This document shows, piece by piece, positions 15,048 to 22,803 of a stretch of DNA of 49,446 bases (the first letter of the stretch is position 1; each line of letters begins with the position of its first letter). The DNA lies in NCBI RefSeq assembly GCF_905233635.1, contig NZ_CAJODG010000029.1, forward strand, positions 2,280 through 51,725, read 5' to 3'. Origin of the DNA: Selenomonas sp. AE3005 (GTDB lineage Bacteria > Bacillota > Negativicutes > Selenomonadales > Selenomonadaceae). Position numbers and translations under genes: made by a program. Below the pieces are notes generated by a model. It made no database searches and was not told where the DNA came from. It saw only the letters and a program-made list of their open reading frames with translations.

Positions 15048-17332
15048 GCAGAGTCTCCTTTATGATTTAAGTGATACATGGCAGCCAGCGCCTGCCCCAG
15101 GCAAATACCGCCGTCATTGGGAGGGATAAGACTGTGGCGCAGGACGGTAAATTCATGCTGCTGCAGCTGCTGGCTGACGAGTTCCGTGAGTAAATGATTT
15201 TGGAACACGCCGCCGGAGAGGGCGGCAACATTTAGGCCGGTTTTATGGCGCGCGGTTATGCAGAAATCCTTGATTATGCGGGCCAGACCGAAATGAAATT
15301 CCCAGGCAAGTTTGGCGGTATCTGTATCTGCCAGCCGTGCTGTCACCAGATAGGCGAAGAGCTGGGCGGTGGAAGTCTGCGGCGGTGGCGGTGTAAGCTG
15401 AGAGGCATGGTTATCCTGCCAGCTTTGCGCGGTAAATTCCAGATACATGCTGGCCTCACCTTCAAAGGATGAGCTTGTGCGAATGCCGAGCAGGGCGCTG
15501 ACAGCGTCAAAAAGCCGCCCGGCGCTGGTACTTATAATGGTGTTGATGTTGTTATCGAGCATAAAGAACATGGCGTCCATGTCCTGCGGCGTACAAAGCT
15601 GGAGCTTTGCGGCCAGGGCAGCTGTTTTTTTCTTGTCCTTATACATATCGTAGAGCAGGGAGAGGGCTACGCGCCAGCCTTCACGGCTGGCTTTGTCACC
15701 GCCGGCCTGCCGGAAAGGCGATATGGAGCCAAGTCTTTTAAAGCCGGCCAGGTCTGCCAGCAAAAATTCGCCGCCCCAGATGGTGTCATCAGTACCATAA
15801 CCTGTACCGTCAAAGGAAACGCCGATAACAGGCCTGGTATAATTGTTTTCGGCCATGCAGGCCAGAATATGGGCGTAATGGTGCTGAACCGGGAATAGCG
15901 GCAGGTCCAGCTCCCGGGCAACAGTCACGGTGTTGTAACGGGGGTGCATATCACAGGCCACGAGCTCGGGCTGCGTTTCGAGCAGTGTCGTCAGCCGTGT
16001 GATGGTTTCCCGCAATGCCTGCATGGTGCGTAAATCGCTCATGTCACCGACATAGGGAGAGGGATAAAAGATATTATCGCTGGCGACACAGAAGGTGTTT
16101 TTCAGTTCGCCGCCAATGCCGAGCACTGCGCCCTGTAAGTCCATATCCAGCATAAACGGCAGGGGGGCAAAGCCGCGGCTGCGGCGAATCATATAGGGCT
16201 GGCCTTCCAGCCAGTCCATAACCGTATCGTCAGCCCGAATGCGGATTTTGCGGTTGTGGGAGAGCATGAGGTCGCAGAAGCCGCTGAGGGCAGCCAGCGC
16301 CCCTTCGTCATCACGGCAGATAGGTGCGCCGGCCGGATTGCCGCTCGTCATAATCAGCGTGTCGGGCATATAAAGTCCGTCGGGATAGTCAAAGAGCAGC
16401 ATGTGCAGCGGCGTATAGGGCAGCATGATGCCGACTTTTGGATTGCCGGGAGCCACTATGTCGGCAATGCGGCCTGTCATTTTCCTTTTTAACAGGAGAA
16501 TGGGCTTTTGATGGCCTGTCAGCATTTCGGCCTGACCTGCCTCCAGTTCACATTCCCGTTCAATGACATCCATATCTCTGGCCATCAGGGCGAAGGGTTT
16601 TACAGGGCGGAGCTTTAACTGGCGCAATCTGGTCACGGCTGCGGCATTAGCGGCGTCGCAGCAGAGATGAAAACCGCCGATGCCCTTTATGGCGGCAATG
16701 CCGCCGTCGATGATGGTCTTACGGGTACGGGTGATGGCCGCAGCACCGCGTACATCTTCCTCCCCGATAATGTAAACTTCCGGGCCGCAGTCATTGCAGC
16801 AGACCGGCTGGGCATCATAACGCCGCGTTGCCGGACTGGTGTATTCTTCCTGACAGGATGGGCACATGGGAAATTCCCCCATGCTGGTGCGTTCTCTGTC
16901 ATAGGGCATGGAGTCGAGTATGGTCAGCCTGGGGCCGCAGGCCGTGCAGTTGATGAAGGGGTGCAGGTAACGTTTATCCTCGGGGTTAAACAGTTCCTGC
17001 CGGCATTTGTCGCAGGTGGCAATATCCGGGGACACAAAGATGGCTCCCCGTTCCTTGGCGCTTTCGATAATCTGAAAATCCCGGTAGTTCTCGGGCAGGG
17101 TGAGGGGCTGGCTGTCGATTTTTAAAATACTGGCCCGTTCCGGCGGTTCATTGGCAATAGCCTGCAAAAAATCCTGCACGTCAGATTCTGTTCCCTGGGC
17201 GAAAACTTCCACATAGGGGCCTTTGTTGCAGACGCTGCCGTAAATGTTGAACTGGTCTGCCAGCCGGGCCACGAACGGACGAAAGCCTACTCCCTGAACA
17301 ATGCCGAATATTTTTGCTTGATAGATTGCCAT
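15041..17332 (-). CDS. hypF: [NiFe]-hydrogenase maturation carbamoyltransferase HypF
   Basis: 763 residues, full length. HypF makes the carbamoyl group that HypE converts into the cyanide ligands of the NiFe centre. Order of domains: acylphosphatase-like (1-90, GIVQGVGFRPFV), two zinc-finger modules built from CDKC, CTAC, CPSC and CNDC pairs (about 108-185), a YrdC-like domain (about 200-380), and a Kae1-like carbamoyltransferase domain with HHYAH, SFDGTGYGTDDTIWGGEF and SGGVFQN. AAGGGGAT precedes the ATG. No other hyp gene and no hydrogenase gene lies within 15 kb on either side. It is followed by a small overlapping membrane-protein gene. Confidence 0.96.
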   Translation of the reverse strand: MAIYQAKIFGIVQGVGFRPFVARLADQFNIYGSVCNKGPYVEVFAQGTESDVQDFLQAIANEPPERASILKIDSQPLTLPENYRDFQIIESAKERGAIFVSPDIATCDKCRQELFNPEDKRYLHPFINCTACGPRLTILDSMPYDRERTSMGEFPMCPSCQEEYTSPATRRYDAQPVCCNDCGPEVYIIGEEDVRGAAAITRTRKTIIDGGIAAIKGIGGFHLCCDAANAAAVTRLRQLKLRPVKPFALMARDMDVIERECELEAGQAEMLTGHQKPILLLKRKMTGRIADIVAPGNPKVGIMLPYTPLHMLLFDYPDGLYMPDTLIMTSGNPAGAPICRDDEGALAALSGFCDLMLSHNRKIRIRADDTVMDWLEGQPYMIRRSRGFAPLPFMLDMDLQGAVLGIGGELKNTFCVASDNIFYPSPYVGDMSDLRTMQALRETITRLTTLLETQPELVACDMHPRYNTVTVARELDLPLFPVQHHYAHILACMAENNYTRPVIGVSFDGTGYGTDDTIWGGEFLLADLAGFKRLGSISPFRQAGGDKASREGWRVALSLLYDMYKDKKKTAALAAKLQLCTPQDMDAMFFMLDNNINTIISTSAGRLFDAVSALLGIRTSSSFEGEASMYLEFTAQSWQDNHASQLTPPPPQTSTAQLFAYLVTARLADTDTAKLAWEFHFGLARIIKDFCITARHKTGLNVAALSGGVFQNHLLTELVSQQLQQHEFTVLRHSLIPPNDGGICLGQALAAMYHLNHKGDSAC

Positions 17333-17394
17333 GTTGGTAAATCCCCTTCCCGAAAAAGTCTGTTTCTATTATACAGTTTTTGCAGTTGATTTAC

Positions 17395-17518
17395 TATAAC
17401 GAGGCAAGAAAATGTCCCCCACCTCAGCAGGTGGGGGCACGAATACCAAAACAGGCGGCGAGCATATCTCCCGCCTCGTTGAAACGCCAAATGGCAAAAC
17501 TGGAACAACGGCGTTATA
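17395..17518 (+). repeat. Structured dispersed repeat, copy 1
   Basis: The first 96 nt (17395-17490) are identical to copies at 44808 and 47610. The ends are inverted (TATAACG ... CGTTATA). Inside are a 9-bp G/C stem with a CAGC loop (17415-17436), a GGCGG/CCGCC stem around GAGCATATCTC, an AACGAGGC/GCCTCGTT long-range pairing, and a 3' AACGCC/GGCGTT hairpin. Only the loop of this last hairpin differs between copies; here it is longest. The copy lies in a 613-bp gene-free stretch between the divergent hypF and efp, which also holds a candidate small RNA and the efp promoter. Confidence 0.9.
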
Positions 17519-17652
17519 ATTCGATAGAAAATGGCAGCAGAAGTGGTGGGCTGGTAAAAATAATTACGGTTTTATTAAATTCGTAAAAATACAGAAAACT
17601 TATTAAAAATGAAACTTTTTTTCTAAAAGGGGTGTATTTTTACAGCTAAATA

Positions 17653-17661
17653 TGCTACACT
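17653..17661 (+). promoter_or_regulatory. Extended -10 promoter of the candidate small RNA
   Basis: TGC followed by TACACT (17656-17661). No good -35 is visible at the usual distance. Confidence 0.55.
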
Positions 17662-17666
17662 AAAGG

Positions 17667-17817
17667 TGTCGATAGGAGATTAACTGGATATCCCACCAGT
17701 TTTTATTTAGAACCTATCGGTCTCTTCTCTGGAAACATATCCCAGTTTCCAGTATCCCATTTCCTTACATCTTTTTAGAGAAGAACCGGAGTCAGTGGAG
17801 TGATGCCGGTTCTTTTT
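17667..17817 (+). ncRNA. Candidate trans-acting small RNA with repeated UAUCCCA loops
   Basis: An extended -10 lies just upstream and an intrinsic terminator closes the unit: stem 17781-17789 with 17806-17814, then T5. Between them, one hairpin (17682-17687 with 17696-17701) sits inside a 7-bp outer stem (17670-17676 with 17713-17719), and another pairs 17729-17736 with 17745-17752. Both apical loops are exactly ATATCCCA (17688-17695 and 17737-17744). A third TATCCCA (17753-17759) lies in single-stranded sequence. Loops of this C-rich type bind Shine-Dalgarno sequences in known Gram-positive small RNAs such as RsaE. No open frame with a ribosome site is present. It ends before the separate efp promoter, so it is not an efp leader. 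Confidence 0.7.
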
Positions 17818-17858
17818 CGTTGTGGGAGCAGAGAAACGAAAAACTTACAGGTAAAATC

Positions 17859-17888
17859 TTGTAAAACACGGGAAAGATATGCTATAAT
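17859..17888 (+). promoter_or_regulatory. efp promoter
   Basis: TTGTAA (17859-17864), 18 bp, TATAAT (17883-17888) with an extended TGC element. Confidence 0.85.
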
Positions 17889-17945
17889 GTGTCTGTTATT
17901 TTGAAATTAGAAGCTTAGAAAGCATTCATTGGAGGGCGTAAGTTA

Positions 17946-18503
17946 ATGATTAATAGTACTGATTTTCGCACGGGTCTCACTATTGAGATTGATGGCAGCG
18001 TATGGCAGATTGTGGATTTCCAGCACGTAAAGCCGGGTAAGGGCGCTGCCTTCGTGCGCACGAAAATCAAAAACGTAGAAACGGGCGCAGTGGTTGAACG
18101 TACTTTCAACCCTAACGAAAAAATGCCGGCTGCACATCTCGAAACCCGTAATATGCAGTATCTCTATGAAGCTGATGGCATGTATACGTTCATGGATACG
18201 GAAACCTATGAGCAGAGCGAACTCAATCAGGAAACTCTGGGTGACGCCCTGAACTACCTGAAGGAAAACATGGAAGTAAATCTCCAGACCTTCAAGGGCC
18301 GTATCATCGGTATCAGCCTGCCGAACTCTGTAAACCTGGCTGTTACGGAATGTGAACCCAGCGTTAAGGGCAACACGGCTACTGGTGCAACCAAGATGGC
18401 TAAACTGGAAACCGGTTACGAAGTTCGCGTACCGCTCTTCATCAACGAAGGCGATGTACTGCGTATCGATACCCGTACGGGTAACTACATCGAGCGTGCA
18501 TAA
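17946..18503 (+). CDS. efp: Translation elongation factor P
   Basis: 185 residues, standard length, three beta-barrel domains. EF-P binds between the P and E sites and rescues ribosomes stalled at polyproline. The tip loop reads HVKPGKGAAF, placing Lys32 at the position modified in other bacteria. The C-terminal signature is GDVLRIDTRTGNYIERA. GGAGGGCGTAAGTTA precedes the ATG. It has its own promoter and terminator. No modification enzyme gene is adjacent. Confidence 0.97.
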   Translation: MINSTDFRTGLTIEIDGSVWQIVDFQHVKPGKGAAFVRTKIKNVETGAVVERTFNPNEKMPAAHLETRNMQYLYEADGMYTFMDTETYEQSELNQETLGDALNYLKENMEVNLQTFKGRIIGISLPNSVNLAVTECEPSVKGNTATGATKMAKLETGYEVRVPLFINEGDVLRIDTRTGNYIERA

Positions 18504-18532
18504 TCGATAAAGATAAATATAATGCACCTGGG

Positions 18533-18563
18533 ACTGCCGCATTATCATGGTGCGGCAGTTTTT
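18533..18563 (+). terminator. Intrinsic terminator after efp
   Basis: A 9-bp stem (18533-18541 with 18551-18559), a 9-nt loop and a short T-run. Confidence 0.93.
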
Positions 18564-18668
18564 CCATCTATTTTCCGGGAATTTTAAAAACTGGCAGGAA
18601 TCTAGCGTATCCAGCACGAAAAATATACAATAACAAATTTTGTGTGCTGAAGTATGGAGGTATGGGTA

Positions 18669-19070
18669 ATGGAACAAGCAAAAGAAATGGTAAAAAAAGA
18701 TAACTCCCTAGGTTCGATTCGTATTGCAGATGAAGTGGTCAGCATCATTGCTGGTCTGGCTGCTACGGAAGTAGAAGGTATTGCCGGTATGAGCGGCGGT
18801 ATCGCTGGTGGTATTGCGGAAATGCTCGGCCGTAAAAACTTTGCCAAAGGTGTTAAAGTTGAAGTCGGTGAAAAAGAGGCCGCTGTGGACCTCTATATCA
18901 TTGTAAAATATGGTGTGCGTATTCCGGACGTAGCTCTGGCTGCTCAGGAAAATGTTAAGCAGGCCATTGAAAACATGACCGGTCTGTCTGTGGTTGAAGT
19001 AAATATCCATGTGCAGGGTGTAGGTTTCCCCGATGAAGAGGGAAAGGTAGATGAGGTCCGCGTTCGTTAA
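18669..19070 (+). CDS. Asp23/Gls24-family envelope stress protein
   Basis: About 133 residues. The Asp23 fold is shown by GSIRIADEVVSIIAGLAATEVEGIAGMSGG, VDLYIIVKYGVRIPDVA and VVEVNIHVQGVGF. Asp23 proteins are abundant cytoplasmic proteins held at the membrane by AmaP, encoded next. ATG 18669 is preferred over 18654 because GGAGG (18656-18660) then lies 8 bp upstream. It opens a 12-gene run that continues to recN. A TACAAT near 18626 may be the -10, but no clear -35 accompanies it. Confidence 0.93.
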   Translation: MEQAKEMVKKDNSLGSIRIADEVVSIIAGLAATEVEGIAGMSGGIAGGIAEMLGRKNFAKGVKVEVGEKEAAVDLYIIVKYGVRIPDVALAAQENVKQAIENMTGLSVVEVNIHVQGVGFPDEEGKVDEVRVR

Positions 19071-19088
19071 GGGCAAGGGGCGGAGTCT

Positions 19089-19664
19089 ATGAGTATAATC
19101 AATCGTTTTTTATTGCTGATTTTATCCCTGACAGGCCTGGCTGTGGCTGGTGTGGTTGTGGCCGCAGCCACACAGGTACTGCCGGAAAATGTCTGGCTGA
19201 AACAGGTGCATTACTTTTTGCCGCGTCCGGAGACTTTGGGCGTGGCTGCCGTAATGTTCCTCATTTCCCTGAAACTGCTGCTGGCGGTGTTTAAACGGAC
19301 ACCAAAAGAGAAGTACAGCAGCAAAGGGGAGTATGTAATCGACGCCGGCCCGAAAGGTGAGGTGCGTGTCGCACTGGAGGCCATTCGCAGCCTGGCTGAC
19401 CGTATGGCCCGTGAGGTGCATGGCGTCCGCGACGCCCGGGTGAAAATCAAGGCCAAAAACAAGGCAGAAGGCGAGGCCAGTCTTTCTATGGATATGGACC
19501 TCACTGTTGGCCGGGAGGCTGATGTCAGCCAGGTGGCCGCTACCCTTACGGAAAGATTGCAAAGCCATTTGGCCCGGACTATGGGACTGACCGATGTACC
19601 CATCAATGTGGTGGTGTCTGAGGTATCAGACCTGCAGCCGGAAAAGAAACATCGTGTGGTCTAA
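19089..19664 (+). CDS. amaP: Alkaline shock response membrane anchor protein AmaP
   Basis: 191 residues with two hydrophobic segments, about 6-28 and 49-68, and a soluble C-terminal Asp23-like domain (RVALEAIRSLADRMAREVHGVRDARVKI). In Staphylococcus AmaP tethers Asp23 to the membrane, and the position directly after asp23 fits this role. It is followed 15 bp later by a DUF2273 gene, the usual third member of this locus. Confidence 0.9.
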   Translation: MSIINRFLLLILSLTGLAVAGVVVAAATQVLPENVWLKQVHYFLPRPETLGVAAVMFLISLKLLLAVFKRTPKEKYSSKGEYVIDAGPKGEVRVALEAIRSLADRMAREVHGVRDARVKIKAKNKAEGEASLSMDMDLTVGREADVSQVAATLTERLQSHLARTMGLTDVPINVVVSEVSDLQPEKKHRVV

Positions 19665-19679
19665 GGCGGTGACGGATAA

Positions 19680-19925
19680 ATGAAGGAAGAATTGCGGCAG
19701 GTGGCAGAAAATCTGTGGCAGACTCATCGCGGCAAGACCTGTGGTGTGCTGTTGGGCATGGCCTTAGGGACAGCTATTTTGTGTTTTGGCTTTTGGCATA
19801 CGTTCTTTGTTCTTTGTTGCGGCTTGATAGGTTTGTTTATCGGCACCCAGCTGGACAATAATGATAATGTTATCGATAGTGTGCGTGAGAAGGCGTGGAC
19901 GTTTTTTGAACGCTTTCAGCGGTAA
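19680..19925 (+). CDS. DUF2273 small membrane protein
   Basis: 81 residues with a tight hydrophobic hairpin (about 19-58: GVLLGMALGTAILCFGFWHTFFVL, then GLIGLFIGTQLDNN). This is the DUF2273 protein normally encoded beside asp23 and amaP. The role is unknown but probably connected with the Asp23/AmaP envelope complex. Confidence 0.85.
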   Translation: MKEELRQVAENLWQTHRGKTCGVLLGMALGTAILCFGFWHTFFVLCCGLIGLFIGTQLDNNDNVIDSVREKAWTFFERFQR

Positions 19926-19963
19926 AAAGAGTGTAAGATATTTAGGAAGGTAAAAGGTAAGTA

Positions 19964-20392
19964 ATGAGTCGCAGACAAGCAAGAGAAGCAGCTTTGCAGG
20001 CGCTTTTTCAGTTGGATTTAAATCATGGTGAAGAAGGGCAGCAGGAGCAGTATGAAACTCTGGCTATTGATACGGCCTTAGGCGAGGCAGAAAAAATGCC
20101 CGCCCGTGACCGTGAATATGTTAGTACGTTGGTGCGTGGCACCCGGGAAAATCTCGCTGCCATAGACAGCTTGATTGCTGCCAGCTCCAAAGACTGGAAG
20201 GTGGAGCGTATGGCTGTCGTGGACCGCAATATCACGCGGCTGGCTGCTTATGAGATTGGCTTTTCTGAGGAAAAGATAACTCCGAATATTGCCATCAATG
20301 AAGCTGTGGAACTGGCGAAAAAATATGGTACGGATAATTCCAGCCGTTATGTCAATGGCATACTCGGCGCAATGATGAATAATCTTCGTTGA
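19964..20392 (+). CDS. nusB: Transcription antitermination factor NusB
   Basis: 142 residues, all-helical NusB fold. MSRRQAREAALQALFQLDLN, RDREYVSTLVRGT, DWKVERMAVVDRNITRLAAYE and INEAVELAKKYGTDNSSRYVNGIL are family signatures. NusB with NusE (S10) binds boxA in rRNA leaders. A terminator-type hairpin starts 9 bp after the stop and lies before xseA. Confidence 0.97.
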   Translation: MSRRQAREAALQALFQLDLNHGEEGQQEQYETLAIDTALGEAEKMPARDREYVSTLVRGTRENLAAIDSLIAASSKDWKVERMAVVDRNITRLAAYEIGFSEEKITPNIAINEAVELAKKYGTDNSSRYVNGILGAMMNNLR

Positions 20393-20401
20393 GGAAACAG
20401 G

Positions 20402-20435
20402 CTGCCAGACCCGTAATGAGGGCTCTGGCAGTTTT
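20402..20435 (+). terminator. Terminator or attenuator between nusB and xseA
   Basis: CTGCCAGA plus CCC (20402-20412) pair with GGG and TCTGGCAG (20420-20431, one bulged C), followed by T4. It lies inside an otherwise open in-frame upstream extension of xseA, which argues against starts before 20458. Confidence 0.75.
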
Positions 20436-20457
20436 GTGTGTGTATGGGGGAATTTTA

Positions 20458-21648
20458 GTGGCTGTCCATTCTGTCAGTGAAGTAAATCGCTATATAAAGG
20501 AATTGCTGGCCCGGGAGCCTGTCCTGAGCGGCATGCAGGTAAGAGGGGAGATTTCCAACTACAAGCAATACCCCTCCGGTCACTGCTATTTTACCCTTAA
20601 GGACGCGAGCTCGGCACTTAAGTGTGTGATGTTCCGCAGCCGGGCACAATACCTGCGGTTTAAGCCGGAAAACGGCATGCAGGTCGTAGCCGGGGGCTCT
20701 CTTTCCGTCTATGAGCGTGACGGTGTGTACCAGCTGTACGTAGACAGCCTGATGCCGGAAGGGACTGGCGATTTGGCTGTTGCCTTTGAGCAGCTGAAGA
20801 AAAAACTCAGTGCCGAAGGGCTGTTTGCTGAGGAACGAAAACGGCCGCTGCCGGCGTTTCCCCAAAAAATTGGTGTGGTCACCAGCTCGGCCGGGGCCGT
20901 GCTGCGTGATATATATCGTGTATCCAAGCGGCGCTGGCCGGCCGTACAGCTGGTCTTGTATCCGGTACAGGTGCAGGGGACGGAGGCTGCCGGACAGATT
21001 GCCCGGGGCATAGAGTTCTTTTCCCGTACGTATCCTGTAGACGTAATCATTGCCGGGCGCGGCGGTGGTTCGATGGAGGATTTGTGGGCCTTTAACGAGG
21101 AAGTAGTAGTGCGGGCTATCGCAGCCGCACAGGTGCCGCTAATCTCTGCTGTAGGTCATGAGACTGATTACACGCTGGCGGATTTTGCCGCTGATGTACG
21201 GGCGGCAACACCCTCGCAGGCGGCGGAACTGGCCGTGCCAGACCGGGCCGAGGTCAGACGTCAGGTGCTGGCGCTTAAGGCGCAGCTGACACGTCAGATG
21301 CAGAAGGAAATTGCTGACCGCCGCTGGCGGCTGGAAAACCTGCTGGCGAGCAGGGCACTGCGTAATCCGCAGCAGCTCCTGTCAGAAAAGCGGCAGCGTC
21401 TGGACTATTTGCTGGAAAATCTGCAGGCGCAGTTAAGCCTGGGACTGCAAGGGAAAAAACACCGGTTGGATATATTGCTGAACCGTTTGGCGGCTATCAA
21501 TCCGACCGCAGTTTTACGCCGAGGCTTTGCCTTGGCCGTAAAGGGTGATAAAATAGTAAGCAGCGTTCACGATGTGGCGCTTGATGATGAATTGATGCTG
21601 ACTTTGGCTGATGGTACCTTAAAGGTACGGACGCTGGATAAGTCATGA
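20458..21648 (+). CDS. xseA: Exodeoxyribonuclease VII large subunit
   Basis: About 396 residues from GTG 20458. XseA is the catalytic subunit degrading single-stranded DNA from both ends. The N-terminal OB-fold (VSEVNRYIKELLAREPVLSG, GEISNYKQYPSGHCYFTLKD) is followed by the catalytic domain with GVVTSSAGAVLRDI, IIAGRGGGSMEDLWAFNEE, SAVGHETDYTLADFAADVRA and TPSQAAEL, then a long coiled-coil region (about 250-345). Family members normally start a few residues before SVSEVN, so GTG 20458 is preferred; earlier starts would run through the terminator hairpin after nusB. xseB follows 17 bp downstream. Confidence 0.95.
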   Translation: MAVHSVSEVNRYIKELLAREPVLSGMQVRGEISNYKQYPSGHCYFTLKDASSALKCVMFRSRAQYLRFKPENGMQVVAGGSLSVYERDGVYQLYVDSLMPEGTGDLAVAFEQLKKKLSAEGLFAEERKRPLPAFPQKIGVVTSSAGAVLRDIYRVSKRRWPAVQLVLYPVQVQGTEAAGQIARGIEFFSRTYPVDVIIAGRGGGSMEDLWAFNEEVVVRAIAAAQVPLISAVGHETDYTLADFAADVRAATPSQAAELAVPDRAEVRRQVLALKAQLTRQMQKEIADRRWRLENLLASRALRNPQQLLSEKRQRLDYLLENLQAQLSLGLQGKKHRLDILLNRLAAINPTAVLRRGFALAVKGDKIVSSVHDVALDDELMLTLADGTLKVRTLDKS

Positions 21649-21665
21649 GGGAAGGGTGACCGTTA

Positions 21666-21905
21666 ATGCCGAGAAAAAAGGAACTGTCCTTTGAGGAATC
21701 GCTGGAAAAGCTGGAGACCATTGTCAAAACGATGGAAAGCGGTGACAGCAGCCTGAAAGAACTCATGGAAAACTATACGGAAGGCATAAAGCTGGGGGAA
21801 ACCTGCCTCAAGGAATTAGCCAAAGCAGAGGCGGCGCTGGATACAGTGGTCAGTGTGGAAGATGGTACAGTAACGGAAACCCCGCTGGATATAAAGGGAG
21901 AATAA
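21666..21905 (+). CDS. xseB: Exodeoxyribonuclease VII small subunit
   Basis: 79 residues, two-helix XseB fold: SFEESLEKLETIVKTMESGDSSLKELMENYTEGIKL is characteristic. Several copies decorate the XseA coiled coil. The gene starts with ATG after a GAAGGGTGACC ribosome site, and its stop lies 2 bp before the ATG of ispA. Confidence 0.95.
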   Translation: MPRKKELSFEESLEKLETIVKTMESGDSSLKELMENYTEGIKLGETCLKELAKAEAALDTVVSVEDGTVTETPLDIKGE

Positions 21906-21907
21906 CA

Positions 21908-22789
21908 ATGGAATTAAAGAAAATCTGGCAAGAGAGAAGTGCTTTGGTGGAAAAAGCACTGGTGCAGCAATTAAACGAGGCAAACCCTTTGGACAAGACG
22001 TTATGCGAGTCCATGAAGTATAGCCTGATGGCTGGCGGCAAGCGCCTGCGTCCGGTGCTGCTCATGGCGGCAGCTGACGCGGTGGGGGCTGAAGGTGAGC
22101 AGTATCTGACCACGGCCTGTGCGCTGGAAATGATACACACTTATTCGCTGATTCACGATGACCTGCCGGCGATGGACGATGATGACTACCGCCGCGGCAA
22201 GCTGACAAATCATAAGGTCTACGGTGCAGGCATGGCCACACTGGCCGGCGACGCGCTGCTGACACTGGCCTTTGAAGTCATGCTGCGCCAGCAGGGCGTC
22301 AGCGCTGATAAGCTCGTGCAGGTAGTACGCGAGATAAGCATAGCTGCTGGCCCTGATGGTATGGTCGGCGGTCAGGCCCTGGATATGGAATCTGAGGACA
22401 AGCAGGTTTCCCTGGATACCATGAAAAAAATTCATTTGGGCAAGACGGGGGCGCTCTTCCGGGCAGCCCTGCGCAGCGGTGCAATTTTGGGCGGTGCTGA
22501 TGATAAGGCCCTGGCAGCTCTGACCACCTATGCGGATAACTTTGGCCTGGCTTTCCAGATAACTGATGATATCCTGGATGTCATTGGCGACGAACACGTT
22601 ATCGGCAAACCGGTGGGCAGTGATGAAAAGAATCATAAGTCCACCTATGTGACCATGACCTCGCTGGCCGAGGCCCAGAAACTGGCCCAGGAGGCCGTGG
22701 ACGCTGCAGTAGGGGCTTTGGCTGCTTTTGGCGCTGAGGCTGACTTCCTGCGGGAACTGGTGGCTTATTTGGTAAAACGCAATAAATGA
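21908..22789 (+). CDS. ispA: Farnesyl diphosphate synthase (short-chain polyprenyl synthetase)
   Basis: 293 residues. The first Asp-rich motif DDLPAMD (84-90) is followed by DDDYRRG; the second is in FQITDDILDVIGD. GGKRLRPVL and KTGALFRAALRSGAI are standard family stretches. The residues before the first Asp-rich motif (SLIHDDLP) suggest a C15 product, but chain length cannot be proved by eye. It condenses IPP with DMAPP or GPP. Its stop overlaps the region before dxs, placing two isoprenoid genes together. Confidence 0.93.
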   Translation: MELKKIWQERSALVEKALVQQLNEANPLDKTLCESMKYSLMAGGKRLRPVLLMAAADAVGAEGEQYLTTACALEMIHTYSLIHDDLPAMDDDDYRRGKLTNHKVYGAGMATLAGDALLTLAFEVMLRQQGVSADKLVQVVREISIAAGPDGMVGGQALDMESEDKQVSLDTMKKIHLGKTGALFRAALRSGAILGGADDKALAALTTYADNFGLAFQITDDILDVIGDEHVIGKPVGSDEKNHKSTYVTMTSLAEAQKLAQEAVDAAVGALAAFGAEADFLRELVAYLVKRNK

Positions 22790-22803
22790 TGGGATGTGGC
22801 ATA

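Noticed and set aside
17667..17817. 6S RNA or a leader riboswitch of efp
   Set aside because: The two-hairpin layout lacks the long central bubble of 6S RNA, and a terminator followed by a separate efp promoter excludes a simple leader.
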